Assembly (NCBI GenBank): GCA_038229875.1
Contig: JBBROA010000158.1
Span: 1 to 7,804 of the forward strand
DNA: 7,804 bases
Reading direction: 5' to 3'
Origin: JALYUA01 sp038229875
Lineage (GTDB): Bacteria > Acidobacteriota > Thermoanaerobaculia > UBA5066 > Gp7-AA6
Under the pieces are notes generated by a model, which was not told where the DNA came from, did not search any database, and saw only the letters and a list, made by a program, of their open reading frames with translations. The position numbers were made by a program, and so were the translations under genes. Positions 5,848 to 7,804 of this stretch are shown here, piece after piece. How positions within the stretch are numbered: position 1 is the stretch's first letter; each line of letters starts with the position of its first letter.

Positions 5848-6018
5848 TCCGTCGCCTCCGCTCACTATGGGACGTGCCGTTCGCGCGGCGAACGGCACCG
5901 GCGAGCGGCTCGGCCGGATGCGGCCTTCGACCGCTCGCCTCGTCCCTCCGTTCGCTGCGGCTCCCGCCCCGAGAGGCTCCTCCCTCCCTCTGGTCGGGAG
6001 ACTCCTCTCGGGGCGAGC
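5848..6018 (-). repeat. Palindrome-rich intergenic repeat, copy 2 (171 bp)
   Basis: This copy is inverted relative to 1271-1465 and lies between the CoA-binding gene and the htrA promoter. The 10-bp stem CCCCGAGAGG (5967-5976) with CCTCTCGGGG (6004-6013) is conserved exactly, and it encloses CTCCC/GGGAG (5984-5988/5996-6000). The block 5927-5960 matches copy 1 at 33 of 34 positions, and the terminal 18 bp (5848-5865) are identical. It lacks the 42-bp extra segment of copy 1. In the central variable part it has a different hairpin from copy 1: an 11-bp perfect stem, GTGCCGTTCGC (5874-5884) with GCGAACGGCAC (5888-5898), and a 3-nt loop. No T-run follows the big stem on the minus strand, so it is not a typical terminator. 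Its end falls 8 bp from the candidate htrA -35 box. Confidence 0.8.
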
Positions 6019-6034
6019 TTGCGCGCCAGTGCGG

Positions 6035-6064
6035 TAATAAAATGAGTCCGGGGCGCGCGGCGCC
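6035..6064 (-). terminator. Possible weak terminator after the CoA-binding gene
   Basis: About 8 nt past the stop, the minus strand can form GGCGC/GCGCC (6064-6060 with 6056-6052) around a 3-nt loop. About nine bases later comes the AT-rich stretch ATTTTATTA (6043-6035), the most AT-rich patch in the window. The gap between stem and T-run is longer than usual, so this is weak. Confidence 0.25.
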
Positions 6065-6071
6065 GGCGGCC

Positions 6072-6497
6072 TCAATCGAGCTCTCCTCGGCGTTTCAGGC
6101 GCTCGCGTTCGACCAGGATGCATCGGTCCATCGCGACCGGGATCCTGGCGGCCTCCAGCCGGTCGGCGACCTCCTGGTCGGCGACCCCCTGCTGCATGAA
6201 GAAGAAGCCGGCCCCCCGGGCGATCGCCTGGTCCGCGATCGGGCCCACGTGCTCCGACCGCCGGAAGACGTCCACGATGTCGATGCGGGTTTCGGGCGGA
6301 ATCTCCGCCAGCGAGCGGTAACAGGGCTGGCCGAGCAGCGTCCGGTGGCCCGGATTGACCGGGATCACTCCGTAACCGCTGTCTAACAGGTACTGCGCGA
6401 TCGAGTGAGAGGGACGGTCCGGGTTGGGCGAGCACCCCACGACCGCGATGGTCCGCGCCTCGCGAAGCGCCTGGCGGATCTGTGCGGGATCGTTCAT
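6072..6497 (-). CDS. CoA-binding domain protein (CoA_binding_2, YccU/YneT-like), 141 aa
   Basis: This is a small stand-alone Rossmann-fold protein of the family typified by E. coli YccU. The fold binds CoA in homologous domains of acyl-CoA synthetases, but the cellular role of the single-domain form is unclear. Visible family marks, in order: VVGCSPNPDRPSHSIAQYL (19-37) as the nucleotide-binding start, GYGVIPVNP (41-49), CYRSLAEIP (59-67), IDIVDVFRR (72-80), FFMQQGV (99-105), and MDRCILVE (123-130). The 141-aa length is typical and complete. The ATG at 6497 gives the expected short lead-in before the first strand; no Shine-Dalgarno sequence is visible. It lies 108 bp downstream of the TonB-family gene, with that spacer mostly filled by heptamer arrays, and is followed by repeat copy 2. 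No acyl-CoA enzyme is nearby to hint at its role. Confidence 0.93.
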   Translation of the reverse strand: MNDPAQIRQALREARTIAVVGCSPNPDRPSHSIAQYLLDSGYGVIPVNPGHRTLLGQPCYRSLAEIPPETRIDIVDVFRRSEHVGPIADQAIARGAGFFFMQQGVADQEVADRLEAARIPVAMDRCILVERERLKRRGELD

Positions 6498-6509
6498 GGG
6501 TGTCGAAGA

Positions 6510-6530
6510 TTCAGCGTTGAGCGTTCAGCG
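6510..6530. repeat. Heptamer tandem array, unit TTCAGCG
   Basis: Three units lie in tandem: TTCAGCG (6510-6516), TTGAGCG (6517-6523) and TTCAGCG (6524-6530). They lie 12 bp upstream of the CoA-binding gene's start codon, where its promoter or leader should be. Confidence 0.65.
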
Positions 6531-6552
6531 TAAGACCGGTCAGAGTCATCCG

Positions 6553-6608
6553 ATGCGCTTCCGTCTTTGCGCTTCGCCCTTCGCCTTTCCCGTTTCGCCC
6601 AACCCTCA
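6553..6608 (-). repeat. Eight-unit heptamer array starting at the TonB-family stop codon
   Basis: Read on the minus strand from 6608 to 6553, eight 7-bp units run without gaps. Examples are TGGGCGA (6601-6595), AAGGCGA (6587-6581), AGGGCGA (6580-6574) and AGCGCAA (6573-6567); the rough consensus is AGGGCGA. The first unit, TGAGGGT (6608-6602), starts with the TGA stop codon of the upstream gene. This is the longest heptamer array in the window. Confidence 0.65.
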
Positions 6609-7804
6609 CATCCCCTCCGAAGTCGGGTTCTTCCCCGGCCGCATGTTGTAGAAGAACGTGACCGTCACGCCCTCGCGGTCCTTCCCGGGGACCTCCTTGA
6701 GAAGGTCCTTCGGAAGCGGCTTGAACGGGTTGGATTTCAGGATCGCCTGCATCGCGGCATAGTCAAACGGTGGAATGCCCGAGCCCGCCACGATCGTGGC
6801 CCCCGAGACGGTCCCGTCGACGCGGATGTCGAAGTGAATCGTGAGCTTGCCTTTCCAGCCGAGCTCGGCGAGCTTCGGGACGTCCCAGTGGAGCTTGATC
6901 CGGCGGACCATCTCGTCCGCGTACGGGCCCCAGTCATACCAGCTCGTCTCGAACGAGAGGGGCCCGGAGTCCATGAACCCGCCGTCGGGATTCGGAGTCC
7001 CGGCTCCGTGCTCGCCGGGTCTCCCGACCTGGGTGCGCGCCGCTTCCTGAATGACGGTGTCGAGGTTCGCGAGCCGGCTCGCCGACGCGCCGGTACCCGA
7101 GGCAGAGCCGGCTCCGGATGAGGAGCCCGAAGGATTCCGGAGGACGTCCGGCGGGGTCATGCCGGTTGCGGACCTCTCCGCCGGCGCGCCGCTCTGGCCA
7201 TTACGGGACTGGCCGCCCCGGGCGCCGGAAGGCGCCGCGGCCATACGGGACGCCGATCCCGGAGCGAGCCCTTCGCGTCCGGGGAGCACCGGGGCGAAGG
7301 GTGAGTCCCCCTTCGGCTTCGAACGATCTCCTCCGCCCGCGCGGCGGTTCTTGTCGGAAGAGTCGGACGGCTTTCGCGCGTCGCGCGCGCGCTCGGGCCC
7401 CGGGGCGGCTCGGAAGACGATCGGGATCTTGTCCTCGTCCGTTTTCGGGCGGGCAGTCATCCCCGGAAAGAGCGAGTGCGTCCCGACGCCCGACGACGGC
7501 CCGTAGAGCATGACTAACAGAATGACGATGTGGAGCGCCAGAGAGAAGAGGATCGCCCGCTCCACGGGAAACGCCCGCGCGCGGTCGCTCTTTTCCATCG
7601 CGAAGATCTGGCGCTCGAGCTCCGGGACGGGCACCGGCGGAGGTTCCGCGTTCCGCGCGCCGCGCAAGCTCGGGACATCCGGAGCGCGCCGGGCGGCCGG
7701 CGACGCGTCCGGCGGGGTCATGCCGGTTGCGGACCTCTCCGCCGGCGCGCCGCTCTGGCCATTACGGGACTGGCCGCCCCGGGCGCCGGAAGGCGCCGCG
7801 GCCA
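6606..7804 (-). CDS. TonB-family protein (energy-transducer-like), 5' end unresolved
   Basis: TonB-type proteins span the inner membrane and periplasm and pass proton-motive energy from ExbB/ExbD to outer-membrane receptors. Numbered from the in-frame ATG at 7721, the protein has a short cytoplasmic part, one hydrophobic helix at 56-74 (AILFSLALHIVILLVMLYG), a long Gly/Ser/Pro/Ala-rich linker (about 75-255), and a TonB C-terminal domain at about 262-365. That domain includes YADEMVRRIKLHWDVP, then LTIHFDIRVDGTVSGATIV and the FDYAAMQAILKSNPFKPLP stretch. The stop at 6606 is secure. The start is not: the frame stays open to 7804, but bases 7706-7804 exactly repeat 7145-7243 from the linker and may be an assembly error. 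The ATG at 7721 lies in that suspect copy. The first ATG outside it is at 7598, 14 residues before the helix, and has no clear ribosome binding site. ExbB, ExbD and a receptor are not in view. The family call rests on architecture. Confidence 0.82.
   Translation of the reverse strand, partial: AAAPSGARGGQSRNGQSGAPAERSATGMTPPDASPAARRAPDVPSLRGARNAEPPPVPVPELERQIFAMEKSDRARAFPVERAILFSLALHIVILLVMLYGPSSGVGTHSLFPGMTARPKTDEDKIPIVFRAAPGPERARDARKPSDSSDKNRRAGGGDRSKPKGDSPFAPVLPGREGLAPGSASRMAAAPSGARGGQSRNGQSGAPAERSATGMTPPDVLRNPSGSSSGAGSASGTGASASRLANLDTVIQEAARTQVGRPGEHGAGTPNPDGGFMDSGPLSFETSWYDWGPYADEMVRRIKLHWDVPKLAELGWKGKLTIHFDIRVDGTVSGATIVAGSGIPPFDYAAMQAILKSNPFKPLPKDLLKEVPGKDREGVTVTFFYNMRPGKNPTSEGM
7145..7243. 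repeat. 99-bp direct repeat, internal copy (TonB linker)
   Basis: This segment is identical over 99 bp to 7706-7804 at an offset of 561 bp, which is a multiple of three. It encodes a low-complexity Ala/Gly/Ser part of the periplasmic linker (about residues 161-192) ending in MTPPD. The next base differs on the left (A at 7144, G at 7705). Confidence 0.95.
7706..7804. repeat. 99-bp direct repeat, terminal copy at the window edge
   Basis: This second, identical copy of 7145-7243 ends on the last base of the window, so its true extent is unknown. It is in frame with the TonB-family gene and would place linker sequence on the cytoplasmic side of the membrane helix. An exact odd-length match that stops at a sequence end is typical of de Bruijn assemblers closing on a k-mer already used, so it should not be trusted as biology. 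Confidence 0.95.

Noticed and set aside
5967..6013. Large hairpin of repeat copy 2 as an intrinsic terminator
   Set aside because: No T-run follows the stem on either strand, and the same structure occurs as part of a repeated element at 1276-1322. It may affect mRNA stability but does not look like a terminator.
111..6608. Tandem repeats as a CRISPR array
   Set aside because: The units are 7 bp, contiguous and degenerate, with no unique spacers, and no cas gene is present.
1..7804. tRNA, rRNA or other known structured RNA genes
   Set aside because: I saw no cloverleaf-like sequence, T-arm motif or rRNA-like block in the spacers. This was by eye; a covariance-model scan would be decisive.
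1..7804. A defence, phage or biosynthetic gene system
   Set aside because: All recognisable genes are housekeeping, regulatory or envelope functions, and no integrase, transposase, toxin-antitoxin or nuclease gene is visible.

Overview
This is a high-GC stretch of an ordinary bacterial chromosome, apparently a metagenome contig. Six genes are well supported and a possible seventh fragment lies at the left edge. GC-rich codon third positions, a DegP/HtrA protease with a glycine-rich loop, an NtrX-type sigma-54 activator, a TonB-family protein, and spacers full of heptamer repeats and GC-rich palindromes suggest a Gram-negative soil or sediment lineage. Acidobacteriota is my best guess, from general resemblance only; no marker gene is present to prove it.

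Layout, left to right. 1-174: a short heptamer array, an extended -10 promoter and possibly the edge of a divergent gene. 175-1101 (+): a class I SAM-dependent methyltransferase. 1102-1465: a non-coding spacer holding a 195-bp palindrome-rich repeat (copy 1). All remaining genes are on the minus strand. In transcription order they are: the TonB-family protein (5' end unresolved at the right edge, stop at 6606), a CoA-binding (YccU-like) protein (6497-6072), repeat copy 2 (6018-5848), an HtrA/DegP serine protease (5769-4249) with an envelope-stress-like promoter and an intrinsic terminator, an NtrX-like sigma-54 response regulator (4128-2764), orotate phosphoribosyltransferase PyrE (2735-2163), and a LOG-family phosphoribohydrolase (2044-1466), which converges on the methyltransferase.

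The genes do not form one pathway. PyrE and LOG both work on ribose-5-phosphate-linked nucleotides, HtrA and TonB both act at the cell envelope, and the regulator has no kinase partner in view. The terminator after htrA and the promoter-like motifs before htrA and LOG argue for several short transcription units.

The most interesting content is between the genes. A 171-195-bp nested-palindrome element occurs twice, with an interchangeable central hairpin. Degenerate 7-bp tandem repeats sit in most spacers, and two arrays contain a gene's stop codon. An exact 99-bp duplication ends at the last base of the window; it looks more like an assembly artefact than biology and makes the TonB N-terminus unreliable. 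I found no defence, CRISPR, phage or biosynthetic system here.
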